Source of the DNA: Photorhabdus thracensis
Lineage (GTDB): Bacteria; Pseudomonadota; Gammaproteobacteria; Enterobacterales; Enterobacteriaceae
Assembly (NCBI RefSeq): GCF_001010285.1
Contig: NZ_CP011104.1
Location: forward strand, 930,001 to 994,000
Direction: 5' to 3'
Length of the DNA stretch: 64,000 nucleotides
In this document: positions 36,567 to 45,516 of the stretch, in pieces
Layout: each line of letters opens with the position of its first letter
How positions within the stretch are numbered: position 1 is the first letter of the stretch
Notes under the pieces: model-generated
Databases searched by the model: none
Told to the model about the DNA's origin: nothing
Seen by the model: the letters and a program-made list of their open reading frames with translations, nothing else
Made by a program: the position numbers and the translations under genes

Positions 36567-36854
36567 CTGATCTCGACTCCAATCGGGGGATCTATAAACC
36601 AGTTGATGACTGAGTTTCGTGACCGACGGAACGGTCACTTTAATGGTTTCACTGTCAGCGATATTATTACGACAAATGAATAGTTCATTCTTGTCTATTA
36701 ATCTTACCTTTATTGCTTATCACTCAGTCCCTTGAGCATGACTTCTACAGAGTGATAGCGATGTTTTACTTTTATTTCCAGTTCTTTGGCTTCTTGTAAG
36801 GCTCCCAGTGTCTTAGGGTGTAATTGTTGTTGGTGTTATTGGATCTTTTGTTTT
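36567..36854. other. intergenic with possible gene debris
   Basis: About 290 bp. On the minus strand a short open stretch reads LHPKTLGALQEAKELEIKVK then HRYHSVEVMLKGLSD, which looks coding but has no start and matches nothing I know. A hairpin at 36619-36638 may end the fimbrial transcript. Confidence 0.4.
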
Positions 36855-36878
36855 GTAACTTGAAATCTATTGGGTATA
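36855..36878. repeat. half copy of the palindromic dispersed repeat
   Basis: GTAACTTGAAATCTATTGGG then TATA equals the right arm of the element at 20083-20165. The left arm is missing. It directly follows the end of the Nudix gene. Confidence 0.7.
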
Positions 36879-36879
36879 T

Positions 36880-37308
36880 CTAACCCCGCATTTCGGTTAT
36901 TTCTACTTCTTTATCGAAACGTAAATGCTCATCGGCAGCCATCGGAATTAACCAACGTAAGTTATAGATAACATTATCGGGTAATGCATTTGTTTCATAG
37001 ATATTGACGATCTCTTTTTCAATAGATCTTGCAGAATAAACCTGATCGTCACACATATAGAGAAAATTTACCCGATAAACGTCAGGGCGAGTTAAGACGG
37101 TAAATAGTCGCCATTCTTCAGGGCGCGTTTCAATTCCTGCTTCTTCAGCGAATTCTCTTGCCATTGCCTGTTGAGGGCTTTCACCTGCCTCTATTTTACC
37201 GCCAATCCCGTTAAGTTTCCCTGTTTGCCAACTGGGTTGTAGTTTTGAGATTAAAGAGACATGTTTTTTATCTTTAGAAAACATAAATCCAGTTACATAA
37301 TGAATCAT
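36880..37308 (-). CDS. Nudix hydrolase of the PurA-like cluster
   Basis: 142 residues. The complete Nudix box GGKIEAGESPQQAMAREFAE then EAGI (GX5EX7REUXEEXGU) is near residue 38. This family hydrolyses nucleoside diphosphates linked to another group. It is the last gene of the minus-strand cluster that includes a PurA-like ligase 17 bp upstream, so its substrate may be the nucleotide product or a toxic side product of that pathway. The catalytic residues are intact. Confidence 0.88.
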   Translation of the reverse strand: MIHYVTGFMFSKDKKHVSLISKLQPSWQTGKLNGIGGKIEAGESPQQAMAREFAEEAGIETRPEEWRLFTVLTRPDVYRVNFLYMCDDQVYSARSIEKEIVNIYETNALPDNVIYNLRWLIPMAADEHLRFDKEVEITEMRG

Positions 37309-37325
37309 TATCTTTCCCGCTCTTA

Positions 37326-38585
37326 TTATTGAATGACTAATGTCTGATTTCTATCTGGTCCATATGAGATATACTTGATAGGAACTCCAGCATAGTCTTG
37401 AATAAAAGACAAGAAGTTAATCAATTCGGTGGGAAGCTCTGTCAAGTGTGTATATGATCCGTTAAGCTCTCCCCAACATTTAAAGGTTTTATAGATAGGT
37501 TTTGCTCTGTCTAACTGTAATAATGCGTTATCACAACTCACGATTTCATCGTCAATTTCATAGGCAATAGCCGCTTTTATTTCGTGTAAGCCAGCAAGAA
37601 CATCAACATTCGTGATTGCCAGTTCTGTGACCCCATTGAGTTTTACCGCATGTTTAATCAGAGATAAATCCAACCAGCCACAACGTCTTGGTCTTTTTGA
37701 AACAGTACCATATTCGTTTCCACGCTCCCGAATATAGTCAGCTTTCTCGTCGGATAACTCTGTGGGGAATGGTCCGTTGCCTACGCGAATCATATAGGAT
37801 TTCATCACACCGACAATATGTATTTTCTGCGCCGGGATACCTATCATAGCAAAACAAGTTTGAACTAATGTCTGATATGCCACGGTATAAGGATAGGTAC
37901 CAAAACTATTATCTAAGAAAGTGGCTTGTGATGTTTCAAGTAAAACATCTTCTCCAGAATTCAGCAAATCACCGATGACTTCATTAGTGAATGTGAAATA
38001 AGGTTCTATTCTGTTGCCATATTGATGCGTTTTCTCTAGCATCTCTTCAAAATCTAATGTGGTTTCTTCATTAAAAACATAATTAATCTGTTTTTCCCTG
38101 ATACCCCAAAGAAACTCTAATTTTGTTCTTAATTTCTCTTTATCTAAGGTATCAATAAGCCGGATACCATGACGATTAGATTTGTCTTCAACGCAGGCAC
38201 CGACGCCTACACCAACCGATCCTATTTTATTTTTACCTTTATATTTCTCTGATGCTTTATTTAGTTCGGCATGTAATGGCAAAACGATATGGCATCGGGG
38301 ATCGATAAATATATTAGAGTTAATGTTCTCTTTTTGTATAAAATCAATCTCTCTAATGAGTATCGGCAAGCTGATTAAAGCGCCTTGACATATATACAAA
38401 TTTTTTTCATTCAGTGATGAGGGCAATTGAGAAAATGATCCTCTTATATTCCCACATTGTACACTATGACCGGCATTTGCTCCGCCATTAAATCTGGCGA
38501 CGTTATTGGTATTAACGGATAAATAGTCAACAAATTTCCCTTTTCCTTCATCTCCGAATTGGAGTCCAACGACAGAAATTAACAT
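37326..38585 (-). CDS. divergent adenylosuccinate-synthetase-like ligase
   Basis: 419 residues. GLQFGDEGKGKFVDYL (P-loop, catalytic Asp) and GGANAGHSV (catalytic His) are conserved, as are GTYPYT, GNGPFPTEL and RRCGWLDLSLIKHAVKLNGV and the end ISYGPDRNQT. However the IMP-binding loop that reads GTTGRGIGPAYEDK in ordinary PurA is GSVGVGVGACVEDK here, and the SSNTT segment after GTYPYV is changed to a dissimilar AYQTLVQT. GTP and aspartate sites look kept, and the purine nucleotide site looks altered. It is therefore likely a paralogue acting on another nucleotide, not the housekeeping purA. A 209-bp gap separates it from the HAD gene upstream, so it may have its own promoter. Confidence 0.85.
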   Translation of the reverse strand: MLISVVGLQFGDEGKGKFVDYLSVNTNNVARFNGGANAGHSVQCGNIRGSFSQLPSSLNEKNLYICQGALISLPILIREIDFIQKENINSNIFIDPRCHIVLPLHAELNKASEKYKGKNKIGSVGVGVGACVEDKSNRHGIRLIDTLDKEKLRTKLEFLWGIREKQINYVFNEETTLDFEEMLEKTHQYGNRIEPYFTFTNEVIGDLLNSGEDVLLETSQATFLDNSFGTYPYTVAYQTLVQTCFAMIGIPAQKIHIVGVMKSYMIRVGNGPFPTELSDEKADYIRERGNEYGTVSKRPRRCGWLDLSLIKHAVKLNGVTELAITNVDVLAGLHEIKAAIAYEIDDEIVSCDNALLQLDRAKPIYKTFKCWGELNGSYTHLTELPTELINFLSFIQDYAGVPIKYISYGPDRNQTLVIQ

Positions 38586-38794
38586 AAATTTATTCCTTTT
38601 ATTTATGGAGTGAGCATAGATAATAGTTAAACTTTATCTTTAATCATTTATTTGAAAAATACAAAGTGGCCCATTTTAACCTGATATGTTAAATGGCTAT
38701 TCACATGTTGTTATTAATCATTTCTTTTTAAATGACCAAACAGATTTCTTCTTATTATGGTTATTTGGGGCAGTTATTTTTAATAAATTCCTTT

Positions 38795-39463
38795 TTATTG
38801 TTTATATACCAGAGAATCTGCTATTAATAACGCTTCTCTTAAGGTATCAACAACGGGAACACCTGCGGTTTCAAGACTTATACGGCTGTGGGTTCCCCCG
38901 GTATAAAGAATGGCATGGGTACCTGTCGCTAATGCCGCAATTGCGTCATCAGTAGCATCACCAATAACCACACTTTGTTCAGGAGAAACATTGAGTTTTT
39001 TTAGATGACCTGCCAATTGCTCTGATTTGCCGGTTGTTAACAGTGGCGTATTTCTGCCATCTACCTGGGTAAAAAATTTGCCAATACCATGATTATCGAG
39101 CATAGGTACTAACTCATCATGTTGCATCAGTGAACATAATGATTGAGTTGCCCCTGTTTGATACCGGGAAGCAAGGAGTTGGCTCACGCCTTCAGTTAAG
39201 CTAGCTTTCTGAATCCCTGGCCGATAATGAAAATTAAACGTTTTCCCGATCACTGACCATTCAGAAGATGATGGTTCACGCCCAATCACTTGTTTATAGA
39301 AAATTTGCACTGGAACACAATAATATTCCCGATATTGTTCTAAGGTCAGAGGTTCAATGCCAATTTCCGCGAGCGCAAAATTGGTTGCACTTAATGAAAC
39401 ATTGACATCATTAAGCAATGTTCCATTCCAATCCCAAATAATATGTGCTGTTGTCATAATCAA
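38795..39463 (-). CDS. HAD-family phosphatase
   Basis: 222 residues. Motif I is DWNGTLL (D11, with Asn for the usual second Asp), motif IV VIGDATDD near residue 175, and a lysine in TTGKSEQLAGH between them, in the normal HAD order. The DWNGTLL form is common in HAD phosphatases of actinobacteria, from memory. Its start overlaps the end of the phosphoribosyltransferase gene by 4 bases (ATGA). In a nucleotide pathway it would remove the 5'-phosphate to release a nucleoside; this is inference. Confidence 0.85.
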   Translation of the reverse strand: MIMTTAHIIWDWNGTLLNDVNVSLSATNFALAEIGIEPLTLEQYREYYCVPVQIFYKQVIGREPSSSEWSVIGKTFNFHYRPGIQKASLTEGVSQLLASRYQTGATQSLCSLMQHDELVPMLDNHGIGKFFTQVDGRNTPLLTTGKSEQLAGHLKKLNVSPEQSVVIGDATDDAIAALATGTHAILYTGGTHSRISLETAGVPVVDTLREALLIADSLVYKQ

Positions 39464-40674
39464 TTATTTCCCTTTTCTAAACTAATTTTCCGAGCAGAAC
39501 ATTCAGGGCATTGATGTGCCAGGGTCTTAAATGCATCTATTGGCTGCTCACAATTCAGAGGTATTTGTGATTTCAGATTTGATAGAAAATGCAATAATTT
39601 TGTTGCCCATGTTGAATCTGCCAGGGTGTCATGAAGGACAGATAACAAACTGTATGAATAGGCGACCCAATCCGCAGTGGTTGTATGAGCGTATTTACCA
39701 TCAGTTAAGAGCTGGTTAACCAAACTGTTTAGTACCCGATGATGTCTAAAACACCAGGGTGTCAATACATCTAAAGTTTCGGGGCTGAATACACGATCAG
39801 GATGCCCATAAATACGGGTGCGTAACAGTTTTTCCCAGTGCAGTTCGACGGCTCGTGCTTTCGGACGTTGCCCGGTTTCCGCTATCACCAGGTCGATCGC
39901 CTGACGTAAGCTATCGCCTGTTCCACAATTATCATCAATAATCGTCACTGTTTGCCCAGACGGAATGTCATGTCCCCACAGGCGATTGCTCTTATTAGAT
40001 GCATCGTCGTAGCGTGAAACTTTCACTAAATTGAGATCGCTGCCCCATGCTGCCGCGGTTACTGCCGCCGCCGCCGCTCCTCCCAACATAATGCCAACAA
40101 CCGGGGAGTTTGGGTATGCATCAATTTGTGCCGCGGCTAAGGTTAACAGGTGATTATCCCCTTCAATATACGGTCTGGGCACTTTGTGTTCCGAAGAAAA
40201 CGGCAATTTCAGGTCACGGATCGAAGAGGATGAAAAACTGAATGCCGTGCCTGTCAGTGTTGAACTGACGACTTTAGCGCACTCTTTGACCCCATCGATA
40301 AACGGTACGATATCTTCGTTAACAATTTTCGGAGAGCTTAATAAGCTATCAATAATTCTGAGCAACTTTGCCAGGATATGATCGGCTAATATGTATTTTG
40401 ATGAGGTGGCGCACAGCTCATCTGTACATTGGAGTTGAGTGATGTGCTCCGCGTAATCTTTCGCTGTAGCCAATAGTTCCCGGCAAGATTTTTGTTCGTA
40501 ATAGGCAACGCCGCGGGAACCGACGAATTCCGGTGTCTCTGTGAGTAAGCCCGGAAGCGATACCACTTCTTTCGCTAAATAGCCTGCTTCAGGTATGCCG
40601 CGTAACTCCCCCAATAAACCAGTAGTGCGAAGATCCAAATCAAGAGATAAAGAAAACGTCTCGGACATATTCAA
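39460..40674 (-). CDS. phosphoribosyltransferase-domain protein
   Basis: 404 residues, longer than simple PRTases. The PRPP-binding loop TIIDDNCGTGDSLRQAID is around residue 250, preceded by a glycine/alanine-rich strand VVGIMLGGAAAAAVTAAAWG. The N-terminal 170 residues are helical with no family I can name, and the C-terminus has a CPEC pair (HQCPECSARK) that might hold a metal. It is coupled by 4-base overlaps to both its neighbours. It could attach ribose phosphate to a base, or serve a regulatory role. The base composition of the Ala-rich section is visibly GC-richer than the surroundings, hinting at foreign origin. Confidence 0.75.
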   Translation of the reverse strand: MNMSETFSLSLDLDLRTTGLLGELRGIPEAGYLAKEVVSLPGLLTETPEFVGSRGVAYYEQKSCRELLATAKDYAEHITQLQCTDELCATSSKYILADHILAKLLRIIDSLLSSPKIVNEDIVPFIDGVKECAKVVSSTLTGTAFSFSSSSIRDLKLPFSSEHKVPRPYIEGDNHLLTLAAAQIDAYPNSPVVGIMLGGAAAAAVTAAAWGSDLNLVKVSRYDDASNKSNRLWGHDIPSGQTVTIIDDNCGTGDSLRQAIDLVIAETGQRPKARAVELHWEKLLRTRIYGHPDRVFSPETLDVLTPWCFRHHRVLNSLVNQLLTDGKYAHTTTADWVAYSYSLLSVLHDTLADSTWATKLLHFLSNLKSQIPLNCEQPIDAFKTLAHQCPECSARKISLEKGNN

Positions 40675-41456
40675 CCCCTCGGCGATTGCGTTGCGGCAAG
40701 GGCATCTTCGAGAGAAACTTTACCGATATGTAAAGCCTGACCAAGAATTGCACCTTCAACACCCAGAGTGTACATGTCCGCTAAAGCACGCAGATCATCT
40801 ATGCTTGATACCCCGCCGCCGGCAATCACGGGTGATGAAGTTTGCGCACAGACTTCACGTAATAGGGTCAAGTTTGGTGAACTCATCATGCCGCCCCGCT
40901 CAACATCGGTCACGACGTAGCGCTGACAACCTTGTCTATCAAGGCGTTCAAGTACATCCCAGAGATTGCCATTGTTTACATTCCACCCGTGAGTTGCCAG
41001 TTGATAACCTTCTGATGTGCTTCTTACGTCTAAGGCAATTGCGATTTTATCGCCATGTTCTGCAATAGCCCGGGCACACCAATCTGGTTTTTCTAATGCG
41101 GCGGTTCCCAAATTAACCCGTTGGCATCCGGTTGCTAATACTTTGCTCAAAATCGCCTCGTCTCTGATCCCGCCACAGACCTGGACATGGATATCAACTG
41201 CGGCGATAACATCAGCAATCAAATGGCTGTTTGAGCCTCGCCCTGATGCAGCATCAAGATCAACAACATGTATCCATTTTGCCCCAGCATTTTGCCAGGC
41301 CAGAGCGACCTCTACCGGGGTACCTAAAGGTCTACGTAATGTTGAACTTTCACCGCGGGTTAATCGAATCGCAGAATTCGATGTCATAGCTATGCCGTCA
41401 ACAATATCAACAGAGGGGAAGACCTCAAATGTTTCCTTACTTATCATTGGATGCAC
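40671..41456 (-). CDS. PriA/HisA-like phosphoribosyl isomerase
   Basis: 261 residues, a (beta/alpha)8 barrel. PSVDIVDG, LAWQNAGAKWIHVVDLDAA, CGGIRDE, RVNLGTAALEKPDWCARAIA and GGGVSSIDDLRALA are closer to actinobacterial PriA than to enterobacterial HisA. The first catalytic Asp (PSVD) is kept, but the second-half motif KDGTLxGPN is ERGGMMSSPN here, losing the usual DG. It lies outside any his operon and starts the cluster. I expect an Amadori-type isomerase or a relative with changed chemistry acting on a ribosyl intermediate. A long AT-rich region lies upstream and probably contains the cluster promoter. Confidence 0.82.
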   Translation of the reverse strand: MHPMISKETFEVFPSVDIVDGIAMTSNSAIRLTRGESSTLRRPLGTPVEVALAWQNAGAKWIHVVDLDAASGRGSNSHLIADVIAAVDIHVQVCGGIRDEAILSKVLATGCQRVNLGTAALEKPDWCARAIAEHGDKIAIALDVRSTSEGYQLATHGWNVNNGNLWDVLERLDRQGCQRYVVTDVERGGMMSSPNLTLLREVCAQTSSPVIAGGGVSSIDDLRALADMYTLGVEGAILGQALHIGKVSLEDALAATQSPRG

Positions 41457-42031
41457 CTAAATAATCCCAAATATATAATTTATAAACTAATAACAATATG
41501 TGATTAATTTAATTATAGATTATAACTTAATTAACAGAAATTTTTCTTGGTTCTTTGAAAATGAACGGATTAATTTAATGGTTTAAGTTAATCGTTCATA
41601 AGCTCATAGTAATGAAAAGAAAAAATTTCTCAATATAGCCATAAGGAATTTAATAAATTAGATGATTTTATTCAGTCACTGAATCTCATATTTAATTAAT
41701 AATTTACTTAATAAGGGTTGGTTTATAAATGGGGAATTAAGATTCGGTTTAAATGTGCAGATAATCAACTTTGCTGTTATTTTAAGTAGGGAGATTGGTT
41801 ATTATTAGCCAATATTCCGATCACCTAAAAATAAATTAATTCTGTTTTTTAGGTAAAATTCTTTATATATAATTATTTATATTAAATAAATTACAATATT
41901 GACTTACAATACATAAATTTAAATGATTTAATGCTGTTTGGTTGTTTTTTTTGCATTCATATATATTATGATAACTGCCTGTTTCATCATTCATATTAAT
42001 ATAATTCTGAATGTATAATTTCATTAATTGA
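41457..42031. other. AT-rich intergenic region upstream of the nucleotide cluster
   Basis: 575 bp, no gene. Being upstream of the first gene of the minus-strand cluster it should contain its promoter. No riboswitch or operator is recognised by eye. Confidence 0.5.
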
Positions 42032-42064
42032 GTAAATGCAGTCTGTTATCAGACTGCGATTTAC
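42032..42064. terminator. hairpin after the amino acid permease gene
   Basis: GTAAATGCAGTCTG pairs with CAGACTGCGATTTAC (one bulge) around a TTAT loop. It lies 20 bp past the permease stop on the minus strand. The stem is strong, without a good T tract in that direction. Confidence 0.6.
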
Positions 42065-42084
42065 CCAATTAATATTTTTTTAAT

Positions 42085-43407
42085 TCAGGAAAATGCCAGC
42101 AGTGGTGAGATACACAATAGGAATCCGGTAAAGATAATCAGGACCAGAGATATTCCTTTATATTTGTGCAACGTTGGCACTTTGTAGACCAAATAAGCGG
42201 GGATCAGGCAACCGACCATACCGAATATTGGGCTACAGATTGAAGTAAAACTCAGTACCGGTGCATTCAGAATAATCGCTCCCCAAGCCAGCAGAATAGC
42301 GAAAATCATGATGCCTTTTTGCACCCAGTTTTTATTGATTCTTTCTGTTGGCATGATACGCGCCAGAATATTCATCACTATGCCTTGGGTTGCTTCACGG
42401 AAGCCAAGATAAACGCCAAAGAAGGCGGTCATCACAGCAAAGATATTCAGTAAGACACTGATAACCGTTACCCAACCCCCGGGAAAGAATTTTGCCGCAA
42501 TCGCCAGAGCAGAGATATTTTGTTCATAAGCTTGAACCGCTTCATCATGTCCCATTGCTAAGGTGAATGAAACTGCATAGAAGAAGACCGTACAAAACAG
42601 GACGCCAAAGGCGATATTCATCGCTCTTAATGCCTTGTAGCGGGCGACTTCACGATTTTTCTCATGATGGCGATAAGAGATAACCATCGGGCTTAAGGTT
42701 TGAATAAACAGAATGGAAGTCAGGGTAAATGGCAGCGTAATGATCGCCTGTTTTATCAGCGTTCCTGCCGGTGGCAGCGCGCCGATATTATATAAGTGCC
42801 ACATGCCTATCATGGATAAACCAAGTACCGCGACGACAAGCAGTTTAGACAGCACCATAAAGCTGGATAATTTAAACAGGAGTCGCTCACCACTGGATGA
42901 AAGCGCAACCAGAATACAAATCAGTACCAGTCCGTAGAGAGGATTGTCGGACAACAAACCTTCAGTGACACCGAAAGTTTGCAGATAGGAAGCGCTGTCA
43001 TTGGTGATGGCTGTTGAGTAAACAAACATCCAAATGACCAGCATCACAAAATAGAGTGCACCCAGCAGAATGCCCCAGTTTTTACCGAGATAACCGCTGA
43101 TAACGCTGGGATAATCTTTACATTCGGGGGATTCTGCCAGCGTGTTGATAAACAGACGTTGGAACAGGTACATCGCCGGATAACCGATCACCGAGGATAG
43201 CAGGAAAACCCACAATCCCATTAAACCAACCTGAACTGGCAGGAAGACAATACCGGCGCCGATTGCCATGCCGATACTCATGATGACCCAGCCAACATCA
43301 AGATTGTCGAACTTGATAGCTTCCCGCCATTCACTTTCAGTCATGTTTGCCCGCTTTGCCGCAGGAGAATCTGCGACCATGATAGGGTTGTTTTTTGCCG
43401 TTTCCAT
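42085..43407 (-). CDS. HAAAP-family amino acid permease (serine-transporter like)
   Basis: 440 residues, 11 membrane segments. DVGWVIMSIGMAIGAGIVFL is the first helix of the hydroxy/aromatic amino acid permease family. The overall sequence and length resemble SdaC/YhaO/YhjV proteins, which take up serine with protons. I cannot say which of these it corresponds to. It is monocistronic, with about 460 bp of AT-rich DNA upstream. Nothing unusual is seen. Confidence 0.85.
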   Translation of the reverse strand: METAKNNPIMVADSPAAKRANMTESEWREAIKFDNLDVGWVIMSIGMAIGAGIVFLPVQVGLMGLWVFLLSSVIGYPAMYLFQRLFINTLAESPECKDYPSVISGYLGKNWGILLGALYFVMLVIWMFVYSTAITNDSASYLQTFGVTEGLLSDNPLYGLVLICILVALSSSGERLLFKLSSFMVLSKLLVVAVLGLSMIGMWHLYNIGALPPAGTLIKQAIITLPFTLTSILFIQTLSPMVISYRHHEKNREVARYKALRAMNIAFGVLFCTVFFYAVSFTLAMGHDEAVQAYEQNISALAIAAKFFPGGWVTVISVLLNIFAVMTAFFGVYLGFREATQGIVMNILARIMPTERINKNWVQKGIMIFAILLAWGAIILNAPVLSFTSICSPIFGMVGCLIPAYLVYKVPTLHKYKGISLVLIIFTGFLLCISPLLAFS

Positions 43408-43866
43408 AATGGCTCTCGCTTATTATTTCCGTTAAAAATGTAAGTGTTATAGGGAAGAGATGCAGCATGATAATGCAACAACCCTATTTTTTGAGATTCG
43501 TATATAGTCAGTGTATTTCACTATGCAAATTGATTCGTCAGTAAGAAGGTAACGGGATAACATTTTCACGTTACAGAATAATCGATCAGGTATTAAGTGA
43601 AAAATAGAAATTACTTTTTAATGACATAAATTGATAAATCATAGTGAAGTATTGCAATTAACTAATTTTAATTTCTTTTTATTCTGTTATAAACAGAGAA
43701 AAGAAGAAAATTGAGTAAAAAAACCAACAATTATAAAAATAATTGTAAGTGGCTTTCACATTAGATAGTTTAAACAGGGATAACAGAATAAAATGATGAT
43801 TTATGTCAATTAAACATAAAATATCAAAATATTTCACTATCAATATCGGGTATTGTTGCAAATAAA
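43408..43866. other. AT-rich intergenic region
   Basis: About 460 bp between the permease start and the fdo terminator. No coding frame is convincing. It must contain the permease promoter. Confidence 0.5.
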
Positions 43867-43912
43867 GAACCATGCCGGAATATCTCTGTCAGTTATTCAT
43901 ATGGCATGGTTC
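43867..43912 (-). terminator. terminator of the formate dehydrogenase operon
   Basis: GAACCATGCC and GGCATGGTTC form a perfect 10-bp stem with a 26-nt loop, 25 bp after the fdoI stop. On the minus strand it is followed by TTTATTTG. Confidence 0.65.
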
Positions 43913-43936
43913 AGGTAAATTCAGCAGGAAAATGGG

Positions 43937-44581
43937 CTAGGAGTTTTTCTCTTCCTGCTGCTCTTTTTGACGAATTTCTCTATACCAGCGAGGATGATGT
44001 TTCTTTGCCCAGCCACGGGTTACCCAGCCTTCCACCATCGATCGGATAGAGCCTTTTACCCAAAATGCGGCATAGGCATGTATCATAATCAGCAGGATCA
44101 GACCAACTCCGGCCAGAGAGTGCACCAGAAGTGCAAGCCGGATCAGTGAGATAGAGAAAAAGTCGGCAAAATAGGGACGCCAGATAATCACACCGCTGAT
44201 AGCCAGTAAGATCAGGCAGCCACTGATAGACCAATAAATGCCTTTTTGACCCAGGTTATATTGGCCGATATCGCCGGCTTCTTCATTTCTCAGGACCTTA
44301 TGGATGTTTTTCAGCCAGACAATATCTTCTTTGTCGATAAAGTTATGTTTGAAGTATCTGAAAAACATAAAGATAAACAAGAAAAACATCATTGAGCCGA
44401 TAAATGGGTGTAATATCCGCGCTAACTGAGGTGTGCCGAAAATATTCATCAACCAGTTAAAGGATGGGAAGAAGAACCCCAACCCACTGATAGCCGTAAA
44501 TAAAAAACAGAGCACCACTGACCAGTGATTCACCCGCTCAATCGGTGAGTGGCGGAGAATCGTATCTTTCTTTTTCATCAC
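43937..44581 (-). CDS. fdoI: formate dehydrogenase cytochrome b556 (gamma) subunit
   Basis: 214 residues with four membrane helices. [20 protein letters not shown] starts the family, and histidines in helices 1, 2 and 4 (for example [10 protein letters not shown] and [20 protein letters not shown]) are haem b ligands. It passes electrons from the beta subunit to quinone. The ATG overlaps the fdoH stop. The C-terminus [13 protein letters not shown] is cytoplasmic. Confidence 0.94.
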   Translation of the reverse strand: MMKKKDTILRHSPIERVNHWSVVLCFLFTAISGLGFFFPSFNWLMNIFGTPQLARILHPFIGSMMFFLFIFMFFRYFKHNFIDKEDIVWLKNIHKVLRNEEAGDIGQYNLGQKGIYWSISGCLILLAISGVIIWRPYFADFFSISLIRLALLVHSLAGVGLILLIMIHAYAAFWVKGSIRSMVEGWVTRGWAKKHHPRWYREIRQKEQQEEKNS

Positions 44582-45504
44582 AACTCCTCCCGATTAGCTG
44601 ATTTTGCCGGTGACTCATCATCCTGACGGGCATGTTCTTCGTCTTCTTCGCTGGTGCGGTTTGGACCAATGCCGACATAGTGGAAGAGGCTGGCGGCAAA
44701 TGTCGCGGCAAAACCCACCGCTGCCAGTGGTTTCCAGATACCTTTCCAGAAAGTCACGGTTGGGCTGATGGTCGGATTATCCGGCAAGCCGTGATAAAGC
44801 TGCGGTTTATCCGCATGATGCAGGACGTACATAACGTGCGTGCCACCAACACCTGCGGGATCGTATAACCCGGCGTTCTGATAACCACGGCCTTGCAGTT
44901 CAGTTACCCGTTCGGACGCCAGATTTTTCATCTCTTCTTTGGTACCGAAATGGATTGCCCCGGTCGGACAGGTTTTCACGCAGGCAGGCTCCTGGCCGAC
45001 ACCAACACGGTCAACACACAGGGTACATTTATATGCCCGGTTGTCTTCTTTATTGATCCGCGGCACGTTGAACGGGCAACCCGCGATACAATAACCACAG
45101 CCGATACAGTGCTCTGACTGGAAGTCCACAATGCCGTTTGCATACTGGATAATCGCACCTTCTGACGGACATGCTTTCAGGCAGCCCGGATCAGCGCAGT
45201 GCATACAGCCATCCTTGCGGATAAGCCACTCCAGTTTGCCGTGCTCTTCCACTTCAGAGAACCGCATCACGGTCCATGATTTAGCGGTCAGATCGGTTGG
45301 ATTATCATAAACACCGACGTTAAAACCCACTTCGTCACGGATATCGTTCCATTCTGAACAGGCCACCTGACAGGCTTTACAGCCAATACAGGTGGTGACA
45401 TCGATCAATTTTGCCACTTGTTCCTGATGATCACGCACGCGAGGTGCCGGAGTAAAGGAATGGGTGGCGGATTTACGAATAATGTCTTGAGATTGCATTG
45501 CCAT
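44578..45504 (-). CDS. fdoH: formate dehydrogenase iron-sulfur (beta) subunit
   Basis: 308 residues with four ferredoxin-like Cys clusters: [41 protein letters not shown] and [22 protein letters not shown] single membrane helix near residue 260 anchors it, with the bulk on the periplasmic side, exported with the Tat-targeted alpha subunit. All Cys ligands are present. The gene follows fdoG after 12 bp. Confidence 0.96.
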   Translation of the reverse strand: MAMQSQDIIRKSATHSFTPAPRVRDHQEQVAKLIDVTTCIGCKACQVACSEWNDIRDEVGFNVGVYDNPTDLTAKSWTVMRFSEVEEHGKLEWLIRKDGCMHCADPGCLKACPSEGAIIQYANGIVDFQSEHCIGCGYCIAGCPFNVPRINKEDNRAYKCTLCVDRVGVGQEPACVKTCPTGAIHFGTKEEMKNLASERVTELQGRGYQNAGLYDPAGVGGTHVMYVLHHADKPQLYHGLPDNPTISPTVTFWKGIWKPLAAVGFAATFAASLFHYVGIGPNRTSEEDEEHARQDDESPAKSANREEL

Positions 45505-45516
45505 AATTCGCTCCTG

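Noticed and set aside
37326-38585. Housekeeping purA
   Set aside because: Key IMP-binding segments are changed and the gene lies in a cluster with non-housekeeping partners; purA proper is expected elsewhere.
43679-43873. 64-codon minus-strand frame rich in Phe and Ile
   Set aside because: AT-driven composition, no ribosome binding site, no family match.
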